A stretch of 64,000 nucleotides of DNA, taken from NCBI GenBank assembly GCA_015069695.1, contig JADCRZ010000013.1:81481-145480 (forward strand), given 5' to 3'. Made by a program: the position numbers and the translations under genes. This DNA comes from Williamsia sp. (GTDB lineage Bacteria; Bacteroidota; Bacteroidia; Chitinophagales; Chitinophagaceae). Positions within the stretch are counted from its first letter, which is position 1, and every line of letters starts with the position of its first letter. Below the pieces are notes generated by a model. That model was not told where the DNA came from and did not search any database. It was given only the letters and a program-made list of their open reading frames with translations. This document shows, piece by piece, positions 8,356-17,933 of the stretch.

Positions 8356-9870
8356 TCAGGCTACGATTTCATCGATTACTTTGCCCGATACATCTGTTAA
8401 GCGGAAGGGCCGGCCCTGGAACTGGTAAGTAAATTTTTCGTGATCAAAACCCAGTTGGTTCAGCAGGGTGGCCTGGATGTCGTTGGGTGTTACCTTGCCG
8501 CTTACTGCTGCATAGCCTATTTCATCGGTTTCGCCGTAGCTCACGCCCTTCCTGATGCCGCCACCGGCCATCCAGATGGTAAAGGCTTCTACGTGATGAT
8601 CCCTTCCCTTAAAAGGATTCTGTTTGCCGTCCCTGTTTTCCAGCATCGGCGTTCTGCCAAACTCACCTCCCCATACCACCAGGGTTTCTTCGAGCAAACC
8701 CCGCTGCTTGAGGTCAAGGATCAGGGCCGTCATGGCTTTGTCAACCGTGCGGCATTTGTTGTTCAGTCCTACGTCAATAGAAAGATTGGCTGCCGTTCCA
8801 TGCGTATCCCATCCCCAGTCAAAGATCTGGACAAAGCGAACGCCTTTTTCCACCAGCTTGCGGGCGAGCAGGATGTTGTTGGCAATGCAGGCTTTGCCGG
8901 GCTGCGTGCCATACATCTCGTGTATATAAGCAGGCTCGTTGTTGATGTTCATCACTTCGGGCGCGGCTATCTGCATCTTATAAGCCATTTCATATTGGGA
9001 GATGCGCGAAAGGATTTCCGGATCCTGGTATTCCTGGTATTCTTCTTCATTCACCTGGTTGATGGCATCGATAGAAGCTTTGCGCAGGTCGCGGTCCATG
9101 CCTTTGGGATCTTTGATAAACAGGACCGGGTCGCCTTCGCTGCGGCATTGAACACCCTGGTAAACAGACGGAAGAAAGCCGCTGCCCCACACGCTTTTGC
9201 CGGCATCCGGAAACTTGCCGCCTGAGGTCAGCACCACAAAACCGGGCAGGTTCTGGTTTTCTGTTCCGAGGCCGTACGTAACCCAGGAACCAATGCTGGG
9301 GCGGCCCAGGCGCGGGCTGCCCGTATGCACCAGCAATTGTGCCGGGGCATGGTTGAACTGGTCGGTAGTAACGGCCTTTAAAAAACTCACCTCATCTACA
9401 ATGCTGGAAAAATGCGGCAGGTAATTGCTCACCCAGGCGCCGGAACCGCCATGTTGCGCGAACCGGGCCTGCGGTCCGAGCATCTTTGGCACGCCGCGGA
9501 TAAAGGCAAACCGTTTTCCTTCCAGCAGGGAGGGCGGACAATCCTGTCCGTCCAATTTCATCAGGTCTGGTTTATAATCAAACAATTCAAGCTGCGAAGG
9601 AGCGCCGGCCATGTGCAGGTAGATAATGCTTTTTGCCTTGGCAGGAAACTGCGGCAGCTTGGGTGCCAGCGGATGGGCCGGATCAAAGGGTATAGCGGAA
9701 GTTCCCGCATTGGCTGAGCCGATGCTGCATGATTGCAGCAGGGAACCCAGCGCCAGCGAGCCAAAACCAAAAGCGCATTCGCGTAAAAAATGCCGCCGGG
9801 TATGCAGCCGCGCATTGGCTTGCTCGGCTTCTCTCAGCAGGCGCTGGTTGTGTAATTCATTTTGCATCAT
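8356..9870 (-). CDS. DUF1501 domain-containing protein, Tat-exported
   Basis: 504 residues, with a twin-arginine motif TRRHFLRECAFGFGSLALGS followed by a Cys, so it may be a Tat-exported lipoprotein. The body matches DUF1501, a sulfatase/alkaline-phosphatase-superfamily-like family: SIIYLHMAGAPSQLELFDYK, FVQIFDWGWDTHG, TLVVWGGEFGRTP and GRDHHVEAFTIWMAGGG carry the Asp/His set expected at a metal site. The enzymatic activity is unknown. In planctomycetes and many Bacteroidota this family is almost always encoded next to a DUF1549/DUF1553 cytochrome, as here, 12 bases downstream. Confidence 0.88.
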   Translation of the reverse strand: MMQNELHNQRLLREAEQANARLHTRRHFLRECAFGFGSLALGSLLQSCSIGSANAGTSAIPFDPAHPLAPKLPQFPAKAKSIIYLHMAGAPSQLELFDYKPDLMKLDGQDCPPSLLEGKRFAFIRGVPKMLGPQARFAQHGGSGAWVSNYLPHFSSIVDEVSFLKAVTTDQFNHAPAQLLVHTGSPRLGRPSIGSWVTYGLGTENQNLPGFVVLTSGGKFPDAGKSVWGSGFLPSVYQGVQCRSEGDPVLFIKDPKGMDRDLRKASIDAINQVNEEEYQEYQDPEILSRISQYEMAYKMQIAAPEVMNINNEPAYIHEMYGTQPGKACIANNILLARKLVEKGVRFVQIFDWGWDTHGTAANLSIDVGLNNKCRTVDKAMTALILDLKQRGLLEETLVVWGGEFGRTPMLENRDGKQNPFKGRDHHVEAFTIWMAGGGIRKGVSYGETDEIGYAAVSGKVTPNDIQATLLNQLGFDHEKFTYQFQGRPFRLTDVSGKVIDEIVA

Positions 9871-9882
9871 GGCTTACCGGCT

Positions 9883-12645
9883 TTAAGATTTTGTAATAAA
9901 TTCATCCAGGTTCAGAATGGCATTGGCCACTACGACCAGGGCCGCCAGGGGGGGCTGGTTATGCTGCTTATCCAATCCTGCCATCTCAAAGGTTTTTTGT
10001 TTATCATGGCTGAATTTATTCAGGGCAGTCTTATACAATGCAGTCAGGGCAAGCAGTTTGGAAGAAGAGATTTTTTTCTGCATGGCGATCTCATACCCCC
10101 GGCTGATCTGTGCCTGTACGTCTCCTTTTTCTTGCTGCATCCGCCAGGCAAAATGCCGGGCTGCGTCCAGATAAACCGAATCATTGAGGGTAACCAGGGC
10201 CTGCAGCGGTGTGTTGGTCCGGATCCTTCTGGCTGTGCAAACCTCTCTTCCGACCCCATCAAAACTGATCATGGAAGGATAGGGGGCGGTGCGTTTCCAG
10301 AATGTATACAGCGCGCGCCTGTACTGGTCTTCCCCTTTGCTGCTGATCCAGTATTCCCCATTCCAGGGCGACATCCAGATGCCTTCCGGTTGCCAGGGCA
10401 TCACGCTGGGACCGCCAACCTTTTCACTCAGGAGTCCGCTCACTGCCAGGGCCTGGTCGCGTATTTGCTCTGCGGATAAACGCACGCGGGAACTGCGGGA
10501 GTAGTATTTATTGAAGGGGTCCTGCCCGCCACTTTCCTTGCTGAGCTTAGAATCCTGCCGGTAAGTTGCCGACATCACCATTTCTTTGAGCAGCTTTTTT
10601 ACGCTCCAGCCATCCTCATGCATAAACCGGTATGACAAGTAATCCAGCAGTTCGCGGTGGGTAGGTTCGGCTCCTTGTGTGCCCAGGTCTTCCAGGGTTT
10701 CTACGAGGCCGGTCCCAAAAAGCTGCTCCCACAGGCGGTTAACCATGGTGCGTGCAGTGAGCGGATTGGCTTCGCTCGTGAGCCACATGGCCAGTCCGAG
10801 CCGGTTGGCAGGTGCACCGGCCGGAAGCGGATTGAGTGTATGCGGCGTGGCGGCGCTCACCTGTTTGCCCTTTACCAGCCAATTGCCCCGTTCAAATACA
10901 TAGGTGGCGCGGTGCATGTCTGATGGATTGTCCATCATCACCGGCGTGGATGGAACTTCTTTTACAAGCAAGTTCCAATAGTCCAGGTAGGCACTGTCGT
11001 AACCCGCTTTTCCTTTTCCCGGAAACGGCTCGGTAAAGTAAAACCAGTCGAACTGAAGACCATTTTGATTGGGATCTTTCAAGGCAGGATTGGCATAACT
11101 GATATACAGATCGTGCACCCCGGTGGTGGTGGGTAAGTCCTCGCCGCCGATTATCCAGGACCTGTGCTGGGCCGTGTCGAGCCGGATGCTTTTCAGTACA
11201 GGGCCATCAGGCTTGTCCAGGTGGATGGTCCAGGTGCCGCCCGGTGCAAAGGTGGAGTAACGGTATATCAGCTGCGTTTTACCATCGAGCAATACGCCTT
11301 GCAAACGGGCTGTGGAGGGATTGCGCATGGCCAGCCACTTTGTATCATTGAGCTCGCAGTTTACGAAGCTGTTTGTGCGCAGCGAATTAAAGGCAGGCTG
11401 CCATGTTTTTAAGAACTGGTAGATGTTTTTTGCTTCGGCCTGGTATCCCTGCTGGCGGAGCCAGGAAACCAGGGATGCCAATTTGCTGCTGTCTTCTGAA
11501 TTGTACTGGCGAAGCAGAGGATAATCTGCCCAGGTATCTTCATCCCGGCTATCATTGAAAAAAGCCATGAACTTGTAATACTCATCGTGCGTGAAGGGAT
11601 CGTACGGATGGCTGTGGCATTGCACGCAGGCGAACGTGGTGCCGAGTATGCCTTGCCAGGTCGTGTTTACCCGGTCCATTACGGCGGCTGTTCTGAATTC
11701 TTCATTGTCGGTGCCTCCCTCATCGTTGGTCATGGTGTTGCGGTGGAAGGCAGTGGCAATAAATTGATCATCGGTAGCACCTGGCAGCAGGTCGCCGGCG
11801 ATTTGTTCTGTGATAAATTTGTCGTAAGGTTTGTCTGCATTGAAGGCCTTTATGAGCCAGTCGCGATAGCGCCAGATGCTCCGGCCTGCATCGCGCTCAT
11901 AGCCCTTGGTATCTGCATAGCGTGCAATATCGAGCCAGCCGGCGGCCCATTTTTCCCCGTAGTGCGGAGAAGCCAACAAGGAATCTACCAGCTCTTCGTA
12001 TGCCTGCGGTTGGTTGCCGGTTAAAAATTTGCTGGCCAGTGAAGCAGAAGGCGGCAGACCCGTAAGATCCAGGCTTACCCTTCTGAGCAGCGTAGGTTTA
12101 TCTGCTTCGGGAGAAGGTGTCAAATGCTGTTGCGCTATCTTTTGGTAAATAAAATTGTCGACCGGGTTGCGGGCCCAGTCAGCGCCTTTTCCGGGTATCA
12201 AGCCAAAAAAAGATCCGGGGAGCCGCGGAACTTCTACAGGTTTAAGGAACGTAAATGCCCAGTGATCGCCCCAGCGGGCACCCTGCCTGATCCATTTGGT
12301 CAGGACAGAAATTTCCTGATCGCTCAGGGGATCATGGTGATAAGGCATGCGATCTTCCGGATCCCGGGAGCGGATGCGGCGGATCAGCTCACTGTGTTCC
12401 GGATCACCGGGAACAATGGCCCATTTGCCCGACTTGGTTTTGGCAAGCGCTTCTGTCCGGAACAGCACACTGAAATTGCCCTGCTTTTTAACCCCGCCAT
12501 GACAGCTGATGCATTTTTTGTTGAAGATGGGTTTTACGTCTGCACTGAAATCAACCGGCGCTTCCCTTGTTCCAACCCAATAAAACCCTGCAGCAACCAG
12601 GATGGCGATGGATACAATAAAAATTTTTTTGGAGAAAATAAACAT
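9883..12645 (-). CDS. DUF1549/DUF1553 protein with planctomycete cytochrome c domain
   Basis: A 920-residue protein with an N-terminal membrane anchor, then a planctomycete-type cytochrome c domain with heme motif CISCH at residues 45-49 and RMPYHHDPLSDQEI, the DUF1549 region (NFIYQKIAQQHLTPSPEADK, ADKPYDKFITEQIAGDLLPG, FACVQCHSHPYDPFTHDEYY, which contains a second CXXCH) and C-terminal DUF1553 (RTMVNRLWEQLFGTGLVETL, RVRLSAEQIRDQALAVSGLL). It is probably periplasmic, membrane-tethered and heme-bearing. The function is not established. As the first gene of the four-gene minus-strand run it likely carries the operon promoter. Confidence 0.9.
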   Translation of the reverse strand: MFIFSKKIFIVSIAILVAAGFYWVGTREAPVDFSADVKPIFNKKCISCHGGVKKQGNFSVLFRTEALAKTKSGKWAIVPGDPEHSELIRRIRSRDPEDRMPYHHDPLSDQEISVLTKWIRQGARWGDHWAFTFLKPVEVPRLPGSFFGLIPGKGADWARNPVDNFIYQKIAQQHLTPSPEADKPTLLRRVSLDLTGLPPSASLASKFLTGNQPQAYEELVDSLLASPHYGEKWAAGWLDIARYADTKGYERDAGRSIWRYRDWLIKAFNADKPYDKFITEQIAGDLLPGATDDQFIATAFHRNTMTNDEGGTDNEEFRTAAVMDRVNTTWQGILGTTFACVQCHSHPYDPFTHDEYYKFMAFFNDSRDEDTWADYPLLRQYNSEDSSKLASLVSWLRQQGYQAEAKNIYQFLKTWQPAFNSLRTNSFVNCELNDTKWLAMRNPSTARLQGVLLDGKTQLIYRYSTFAPGGTWTIHLDKPDGPVLKSIRLDTAQHRSWIIGGEDLPTTTGVHDLYISYANPALKDPNQNGLQFDWFYFTEPFPGKGKAGYDSAYLDYWNLLVKEVPSTPVMMDNPSDMHRATYVFERGNWLVKGKQVSAATPHTLNPLPAGAPANRLGLAMWLTSEANPLTARTMVNRLWEQLFGTGLVETLEDLGTQGAEPTHRELLDYLSYRFMHEDGWSVKKLLKEMVMSATYRQDSKLSKESGGQDPFNKYYSRSSRVRLSAEQIRDQALAVSGLLSEKVGGPSVMPWQPEGIWMSPWNGEYWISSKGEDQYRRALYTFWKRTAPYPSMISFDGVGREVCTARRIRTNTPLQALVTLNDSVYLDAARHFAWRMQQEKGDVQAQISRGYEIAMQKKISSSKLLALTALYKTALNKFSHDKQKTFEMAGLDKQHNQPPLAALVVVANAILNLDEFITKS

Positions 12646-12746
12646 GGCAAGATCTTGAAAGCGGAAAATTCACCCTTTTGCAGGTGTGTATCCAACAAAT
12701 TTAATCAATTGCGGCTAATTAGAGAAGCGGGGCCTGCTGATACGCG

Positions 12747-13715
12747 CTATTCCCCGCTTTTCGCCACTGCGGTATGTATGTTCAGCTTGTGTAATTCCAG
12801 GATGGTCGTTGTTCCATCGGGACTTTCCCGGTACATCGGGACCCATTTCCGGTCAAACATGATCTCGTGATAAGTGTATGAAGTTCGCTGTTGTACGTAA
12901 TTGGAAAACACTTCGTCGAAGCCGCGCAACATGACATAGAGCTCTACGTCGGCGTTTTCCATGTCTTCCGCTGTGAACCCGTAAAAAGGGCTTCCTTCAT
13001 CGATCTGGTGTACAACGGTCCAGCTCAGGGGCATGCTTTCCACTTTGGTTCTTTCCAGGTTCAGCGTAAAATATTTATATCGCGGTTTTTCTTCCTCTAC
13101 CACCAGCATGCCGGTATTTACTTTGATCTCTACATCTGTCAGGGCGTGCTTGTCTTTGAATGCCGCAAAACGGAACATCAGCGCAGTGCTTCCTTTGAAC
13201 GGACTAATCAATGCCTGTTCGCTGAAAAGGAGATAACTTTTGGGTTTTGAAAAGCGTCCGTAGATCAAACCTGTAGCAATGGCCAGGGAAAGCAAACCGG
13301 TAAGGGATTCCAGCGCAGATACGATGTTGGCGGCATCACCTACGGGATTTACATGTCCGTAGCCAACGGTTGTAAATGTTTGGGTACTGAAATAAAATAC
13401 TTCCCGTGCCATTTTCCAATTGCTTCCCCGGATCAGTCCGTCGAGCTGGTCAAAACCGATCCAGATATAAACAGCTGTAAACAGGAGGTTGATGACAAAG
13501 TAGAAAGAGAGGATCACTGCCATAAACTTCCAGTCGGGCAGGTTGAGCATGTTATGAAACAAGCTAAATCGTTTCAGGAACGGCATGCCTTCTTTTACCA
13601 GGTTGTAGCTGCCGTCCTTGTTGAGAAAACGGCCACCTGTGTTCTGTGTATTGCTGGCAAAGCCGGTATCGTTGTTTTGCTTCGAGTAAGGGTTGAGTTT
13701 TTTGTGCTGGGTCAT
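12747..13715 (-). CDS. Inward-rectifier-type potassium channel (KirBac family)
   Basis: 322 residues with two membrane helices around a pore loop. The selectivity filter TVGYG lies at about residues 116-120 in STQTFTTVGYGHVNP, preceded by the slide-helix and outer helix and followed by the inner helix and GRFSKPKSYLLFS. The C-terminal half is a beta-rich immunoglobulin-like cytosolic domain ending in EIMFDRKWVPMY, typical of KirBac proteins. It would allow K+ movement across the inner membrane, gated by the cytosolic domain. Monocistronic and divergent from the DUF937-like gene. Confidence 0.92.
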   Translation of the reverse strand: MTQHKKLNPYSKQNNDTGFASNTQNTGGRFLNKDGSYNLVKEGMPFLKRFSLFHNMLNLPDWKFMAVILSFYFVINLLFTAVYIWIGFDQLDGLIRGSNWKMAREVFYFSTQTFTTVGYGHVNPVGDAANIVSALESLTGLLSLAIATGLIYGRFSKPKSYLLFSEQALISPFKGSTALMFRFAAFKDKHALTDVEIKVNTGMLVVEEEKPRYKYFTLNLERTKVESMPLSWTVVHQIDEGSPFYGFTAEDMENADVELYVMLRGFDEVFSNYVQQRTSYTYHEIMFDRKWVPMYRESPDGTTTILELHKLNIHTAVAKSGE

Positions 13716-13850
13716 ACTGGTTGGAGTAAAAGGGCCGCTGTGAACAGGTGTAAATGTAGGAGAGTTTTGCGGGTTAGAGCGGGACTGAGAAAGAGGGAAA
13801 ATAGTTTGGTACGCTTACTGCATAGGTAAGCTTCACAAAAACCTTTCTAT

Positions 13851-14300
13851 ATGTATGATCAAATTTTGGACTTGGTAAAAAATCAGTTGGGCAGCAATCC
13901 GCAAGTGGCAGGGGCCATACCGCCCGCAAAACAGCAGGCTGTTCATGAAGAAGTAGCCAACCAGCTTGCGCAAGGACTGGCCAGCCAGGCAGGTCAGCAA
14001 GGTGGCATCGGCGGTTTGCTTTCTATGTTGCAGGGCGGACTCACCTCGGGCAGTCCTGTTACAAGTGCCCTGGAGGGTTCTGTAGTAAGTTCGCTGGGAA
14101 GCAAGTTCGGGCTTTCTCCTGCAGTTACAGGAGCCATTGCAGCAGCACTGCCGGCCTTGCTGCAAAAATTTGCCCACAAAGCCAATGATCCCAACGACCA
14201 TAGCATCACCATCGACAGCATCACCAAATCACTTTCCGGCCTAACCGGCGGTGGAGGCGGTTTAAGCGGGCTGGGAGGCTTGTTTGGAGGAAAGGGATAA
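13851..14300 (+). CDS. DUF937-like small protein
   Basis: A 149-residue protein rich in Gly, Ala, Gln and Ser without a clear signal peptide or membrane span. The order of short helices (MYDQILDLVKNQLGSNPQVAG, QAVHEEVANQLAQGLASQAG, GLSPAVTGAIAAALPALLQK as separate pieces) resembles the DUF937/YidB-like family. The C-terminus is a flexible Gly-rich tail, GGGGGLSGLGGLFGGKG. Function unknown. It is followed by a large inverted repeat rather than by another gene. Confidence 0.65.
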   Translation: MYDQILDLVKNQLGSNPQVAGAIPPAKQQAVHEEVANQLAQGLASQAGQQGGIGGLLSMLQGGLTSGSPVTSALEGSVVSSLGSKFGLSPAVTGAIAAALPALLQKFAHKANDPNDHSITIDSITKSLSGLTGGGGGLSGLGGLFGGKG

Positions 14301-14320
14301 GATCGTTTGAACCTTGTCTT

Positions 14321-14453
14321 GAACCATGATTTACAGGATGGGAGGTATTCGGGGACGTTAGTGGTTCAATCAGTAAATCGATAAAATTTTTACCAATAAG
14401 CGGGTCAAGCCACTACAATCCTAGAATCCCTCCCATCCTGTAAATCATGGTTC
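14321..14453. repeat. 25-bp perfect inverted repeats flanking an 83-base spacer
   Basis: Left arm 14321-14345 begins gaaccatgatttacaggatg and right arm 14429-14453 is its exact reverse complement. Similarity continues outside and inside the arms with single changes (gtct before the arms and attc after them). The repeat sits between convergent genes. The arms contain no coding frame, and the spacer shows no gene. It resembles MITE-like or REP-like dispersed inverted repeats of Bacteroidota, and could also form a long stem in RNA read from either side. Confidence 0.75.
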
Positions 14454-14459
14454 AGACAA

Positions 14460-15173
14460 TCATCCTTGTTTCCACAGGTTCGCGCCGCCGCGGATGCCTT
14501 CTTTGTTGCTGACGATGGTGATGTTGTCGTCGAGCTGGAAATTGATATTTTTTGCGTTGCCACCGCTGATGTACAAACGATCGTAGTTGAAAACGGTTTT
14601 CAGGATGGTGAGCACCTTTTTCAGGCGGTTGTTCCAGCCTTCCTTGCCCTTGCTTTCATACGCTTTTTCACCGATGTACTCGTCGTAGATCCGGTCTGTT
14701 TTCACCGGGTGGTGTGAAAGCTCCAGATGCGGCAGCAGCTTGCCGTCCAGCAGCAGGGCCGTACCGAAGCCTGTTCCGAGCGTGATCATCATTTCCAGTC
14801 CCTGGCCGCTTACCATCCCGATGCCCTGCAGATCCGCATCATTTACGACCCGGGCCGGTTTTCCCAATTGGGCAGCCAATTCTTTTTGAAGGTCATAATC
14901 TTTCCATTCCTGCGTGCCCAGGTTGGGGGCTGTTTTTACCACACCGTTTTTTATATAACCAGGAAAGCCTGCCGAGATCACCTCATACCCGGCCAGGTCT
15001 TTGGCCAGTGCCTTGATCTGCTCCATCATATTGGCCGGCGTAGATGGCTTGGGTGTTTCAAGCCGCTTGTATTCCGAAACAGGTTTCCCATTGTAATCGA
15101 GCAAAATTGCTTTTACATGCGAACCGCCGATGTCAATGGCCAGGATCTTTGCGTCTGCTGAAATGGTCTCCAT
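14460..15173 (-). CDS. ROK family sugar kinase, polyphosphate-glucokinase-like
   Basis: 237 residues, short for a ROK protein and close to the polyphosphate glucokinase size. The N-terminal phosphate-binding loop ILAIDIGGSHVKAILLD, the catalytic-region VVNDADLQGIG and the glycine-rich MITLGTGFGTALLLDG are present. The usual ROK CXCGXXGC zinc site is absent, as in PPGK-type enzymes. It would phosphorylate glucose, using polyphosphate or ATP. The gene lies 90 bases downstream of a large glucosidase gene on the same strand, suggesting that glucose released by the hydrolase is trapped by this kinase. Confidence 0.78.
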   Translation of the reverse strand: METISADAKILAIDIGGSHVKAILLDYNGKPVSEYKRLETPKPSTPANMMEQIKALAKDLAGYEVISAGFPGYIKNGVVKTAPNLGTQEWKDYDLQKELAAQLGKPARVVNDADLQGIGMVSGQGLEMMITLGTGFGTALLLDGKLLPHLELSHHPVKTDRIYDEYIGEKAYESKGKEGWNNRLKKVLTILKTVFNYDRLYISGGNAKNINFQLDDNITIVSNKEGIRGGANLWKQG

Positions 15174-15263
15174 ATAAGCACGTTGTTATAATCAATTTAG
15201 TGATAACTCCTTTACAAATGTAATGGCGTGAACAATACAGCCGGCAATTTTATTGCGTTCTTC

Positions 15264-17879
15264 TCAGGGCTTGATGAGTGCCGTGATCAGTGCTGTCCAG
15301 CCGGTCTGGTGACTGGCGCCCAGGCCTTTGCCCGAATCGCCATGAAAGTATTCGTAAAACAGGATATAATCTTTGAAGTGCTGATCCTTGTTGAATTTAT
15401 CCTCTCCGCCAAAAAGAGGCCGTTCACCTTGCTCATTGCGCGTAAAAAGCGATCTTACACGCTGGCACAAGGCCTGGGCAATCTCAGCCAGTGAAAGGTA
15501 CTGACCCGATCCCGTCGGATATTCTACCCTGAACTCATCCGTATAATACTCATGGAATGTATACAGCGCTTCGATCAAAAGAAAGTTGAGCGGCATCCAG
15601 ATGGGACCGCGCCAGTTGCTGTTGCCGCCGAACATGGTTGAACCGCTTTCACCGGGTTCGTACCGCACGGTGAGGTCCATCCCGTTCAACCAGTAAACAT
15701 AGGGTTGATCCTGGTAAATTTTGGAAAGGGAGCGGATGCCATGGTCTGATAAAAATTCAGCGGGATCAAGCATCCTTTTGAGCAGGAGTTTCATGCGGTG
15801 GCCGCGCAACAGGGAAAGCAGGTGTTGCTCGTTGCCCTTTTTGTCTTTCCAGTTGCTCACCAGCGCTGCCAGGTCGGGCCGGAGCATCTTTAGCTGGTCC
15901 ATGCGTTGTGTGAGCAGGGGCAGGTTGGTCCATTTGGCTTCATCAAAAACAATGGCTGCATACAGGGGGATCAATCCCACAAGGCTGCGCAACCGCAGCC
16001 GGTCCCAGTCGCCGCCCGGTTTGCGCAACAGGTCATAGTAGAAGCCGTCCTTTTCATCCCATAGCCCCACAAAGTCTTCGCCCATGTGGGTGATAGAGCC
16101 GGCGATAAAAAGAAAGTGCTCTGAAAATTTAATGGCCATGCTTTCGTACACCGGATTGTGCAGCGACAACTCCATCGCGATCTGCATCATATTCAGGGCA
16201 TACATGGCCATCCAGCTTGAACCATCGGCTTGCTCCAGGTGACCGCCACCCGGAACGGGTGCGCTCCGGTTAAAGATGCCGATGTTATCGAGGCCCAGAA
16301 AACCGCCTTCAAAAATGTTGTTTCCTTCGCTGTCTTTGCGATTGACCCACCAGGTAAAATTGAGCAGGAGCTTTTGAAATACTTCCTGGAGAAAAGATCC
16401 ATCTGCTTTGCCGTGCGCGGCTTTGTCGAGCTTGTACACATGCCAGGCGGCCAGGGCATGCACGGGTGGATTGACATCACTAAAATCCCATTCATAGGCG
16501 GGCAGCTGCCCGTTCGGATGCTGGTAGTTTACCTGCAGCAACAGGAGGAGCTGGTTTTTGGCAAAGCGGGGATCGATCCCGGCAAGCGCAATGCACTGAA
16601 AGGCCAGGTCCCAGGCGGCAAACCAGGGATATTCCCATTTGTCGGGCATGGCAATAATGCCTTGCGAAACAAAATGCCTCCAATGATTGTTCCTGCCGCG
16701 CATGCGCTCAGGTGAGGGCGCCGGCTGCCCGGGATCGCCCTGCAGCCAGCGGTTTACATCGTAGCCGTAATACTGTTTGTTCCAAAGCAGACCGGCCCAG
16801 GCCTGGCGCTGGATCATCCGCAAATCCTCATCTTCCATGCCTGTTTGTTTGGTCTCGTAAAAAAGATCGGCTTCCTGGAGCCGCTTGGAGAAGATGGTCT
16901 CAAAATGTTCGAATGGATTATCCAGGGTATTGTCTGAGATCCTTAGCTGCAGGATCTTTTTTTCACCGGGAAGCAAATGCAACTTGTACCAGAAAGCGGC
17001 TTTGGTACCTGAACCACCCGGGTCAACAGCTTGCTGGTTTCCCTGTACCACACGATCATTGATGCCGTCCTTTACATACAATTCATCATTGGCGGAACCA
17101 TACAGGCGCTGGTTGTTGGTTTCGTTGTTGGTAAAGAGGATGGGTGCATCCTGCGCAGCATAGCAGGAATAGTTGCCCAGTCCGTTTGCCTGTAAGAAGA
17201 GGGTGTTTTTACCTGCCTGTTTGATCAGCGGTTGTGGTGTATCCGGTTCGCAGCGCCAGGTATTGCGAAACCAAAGCTGGGGCAGCAGGTGCAGATCAGC
17301 AGCTTCCCCGGAGCGGTTATAAACGGTGTACCGGATCAGTATATCCTCGGGCGTTGCTTTTGCGTATTCGATGAATACGTCAAAGTATGCATCGTCCTGA
17401 AAGATACCGGTATCCATCAATTCAAATTCTCCTTCCTGCCTGCTGCGTTTTTTGTTTTCTTCTACCAGCTGCGCATAGGGGTAGGCGTTACAGGGATATT
17501 TGTACAGCATCTTCTGGTAGCTGTGGGTAGGCGTGTTGTCGAGGTAGTAGTACAATTCTTTTACGTCTTCGCCATGGTTTCCTTCCCCGTTGGTTAACCC
17601 GAACAAGCGTTCTTTTAAGATCGGGTCTTTTTCGTTCCAGAGGGCGAGCGCCATGCAAAGCTGCTGTTGCTCATCGCTCCAGCCCCCGATCCCGTCCTCT
17701 CCCCAGCGGTAGGCTTTGCTGCGGGCCATCTCGTGCGTGAGGTACTCCCAAGCCTTTCCGTCGGCACTGTAGTCTTCCCTGACTGTTCCCCATTGCCTTT
17801 CAGACAGGTAAGGTCCCCACTTGAGCCAGTTTGCCCCTGCTCCGGCCTGTTCGTCCATGCGTTCCTGTTCAGCTCCCAT
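15264..17879 (-). CDS. Large glucosidase-like protein (GH63/MGH1-like alpha/alpha barrel)
   Basis: 871 residues with no obvious signal peptide, so probably cytoplasmic. The C-terminal (alpha/alpha)6 barrel shows YPWFAAWDLAFQCIALAGID, GQLPAYEWDFSDVNPPVHA, GLWDEKDGFYYDLLRKPGG and NWRGPIWMPLNFLLIEALY, which match the MGH1-like/GH63 group that includes mannosylglycerate hydrolase and related glucosidases; the N-terminal half carries GEDGIGGWSDEQQQLC and a beta-sandwich domain. It should hydrolyse alpha-glucosidic or mannosyl linkages; the substrate is unknown. It reads toward the ROK kinase and is divergent from the antiporter gene with 54 bases between them. Confidence 0.82.
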   Translation of the reverse strand: MGAEQERMDEQAGAGANWLKWGPYLSERQWGTVREDYSADGKAWEYLTHEMARSKAYRWGEDGIGGWSDEQQQLCMALALWNEKDPILKERLFGLTNGEGNHGEDVKELYYYLDNTPTHSYQKMLYKYPCNAYPYAQLVEENKKRSRQEGEFELMDTGIFQDDAYFDVFIEYAKATPEDILIRYTVYNRSGEAADLHLLPQLWFRNTWRCEPDTPQPLIKQAGKNTLFLQANGLGNYSCYAAQDAPILFTNNETNNQRLYGSANDELYVKDGINDRVVQGNQQAVDPGGSGTKAAFWYKLHLLPGEKKILQLRISDNTLDNPFEHFETIFSKRLQEADLFYETKQTGMEDEDLRMIQRQAWAGLLWNKQYYGYDVNRWLQGDPGQPAPSPERMRGRNNHWRHFVSQGIIAMPDKWEYPWFAAWDLAFQCIALAGIDPRFAKNQLLLLLQVNYQHPNGQLPAYEWDFSDVNPPVHALAAWHVYKLDKAAHGKADGSFLQEVFQKLLLNFTWWVNRKDSEGNNIFEGGFLGLDNIGIFNRSAPVPGGGHLEQADGSSWMAMYALNMMQIAMELSLHNPVYESMAIKFSEHFLFIAGSITHMGEDFVGLWDEKDGFYYDLLRKPGGDWDRLRLRSLVGLIPLYAAIVFDEAKWTNLPLLTQRMDQLKMLRPDLAALVSNWKDKKGNEQHLLSLLRGHRMKLLLKRMLDPAEFLSDHGIRSLSKIYQDQPYVYWLNGMDLTVRYEPGESGSTMFGGNSNWRGPIWMPLNFLLIEALYTFHEYYTDEFRVEYPTGSGQYLSLAEIAQALCQRVRSLFTRNEQGERPLFGGEDKFNKDQHFKDYILFYEYFHGDSGKGLGASHQTGWTALITALIKP

Positions 17880-17933
17880 ATTAAGCGGTAAAGATGATAA
17901 ATTGCGTATTCGCTGATCCCTTATTTTTAGAAA

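Noticed and set aside
8440..9225. 261-codon plus-strand frame inside the DUF1501 gene
   Set aside because: Antisense to a clear family protein, with no recognisable domain or start signal.
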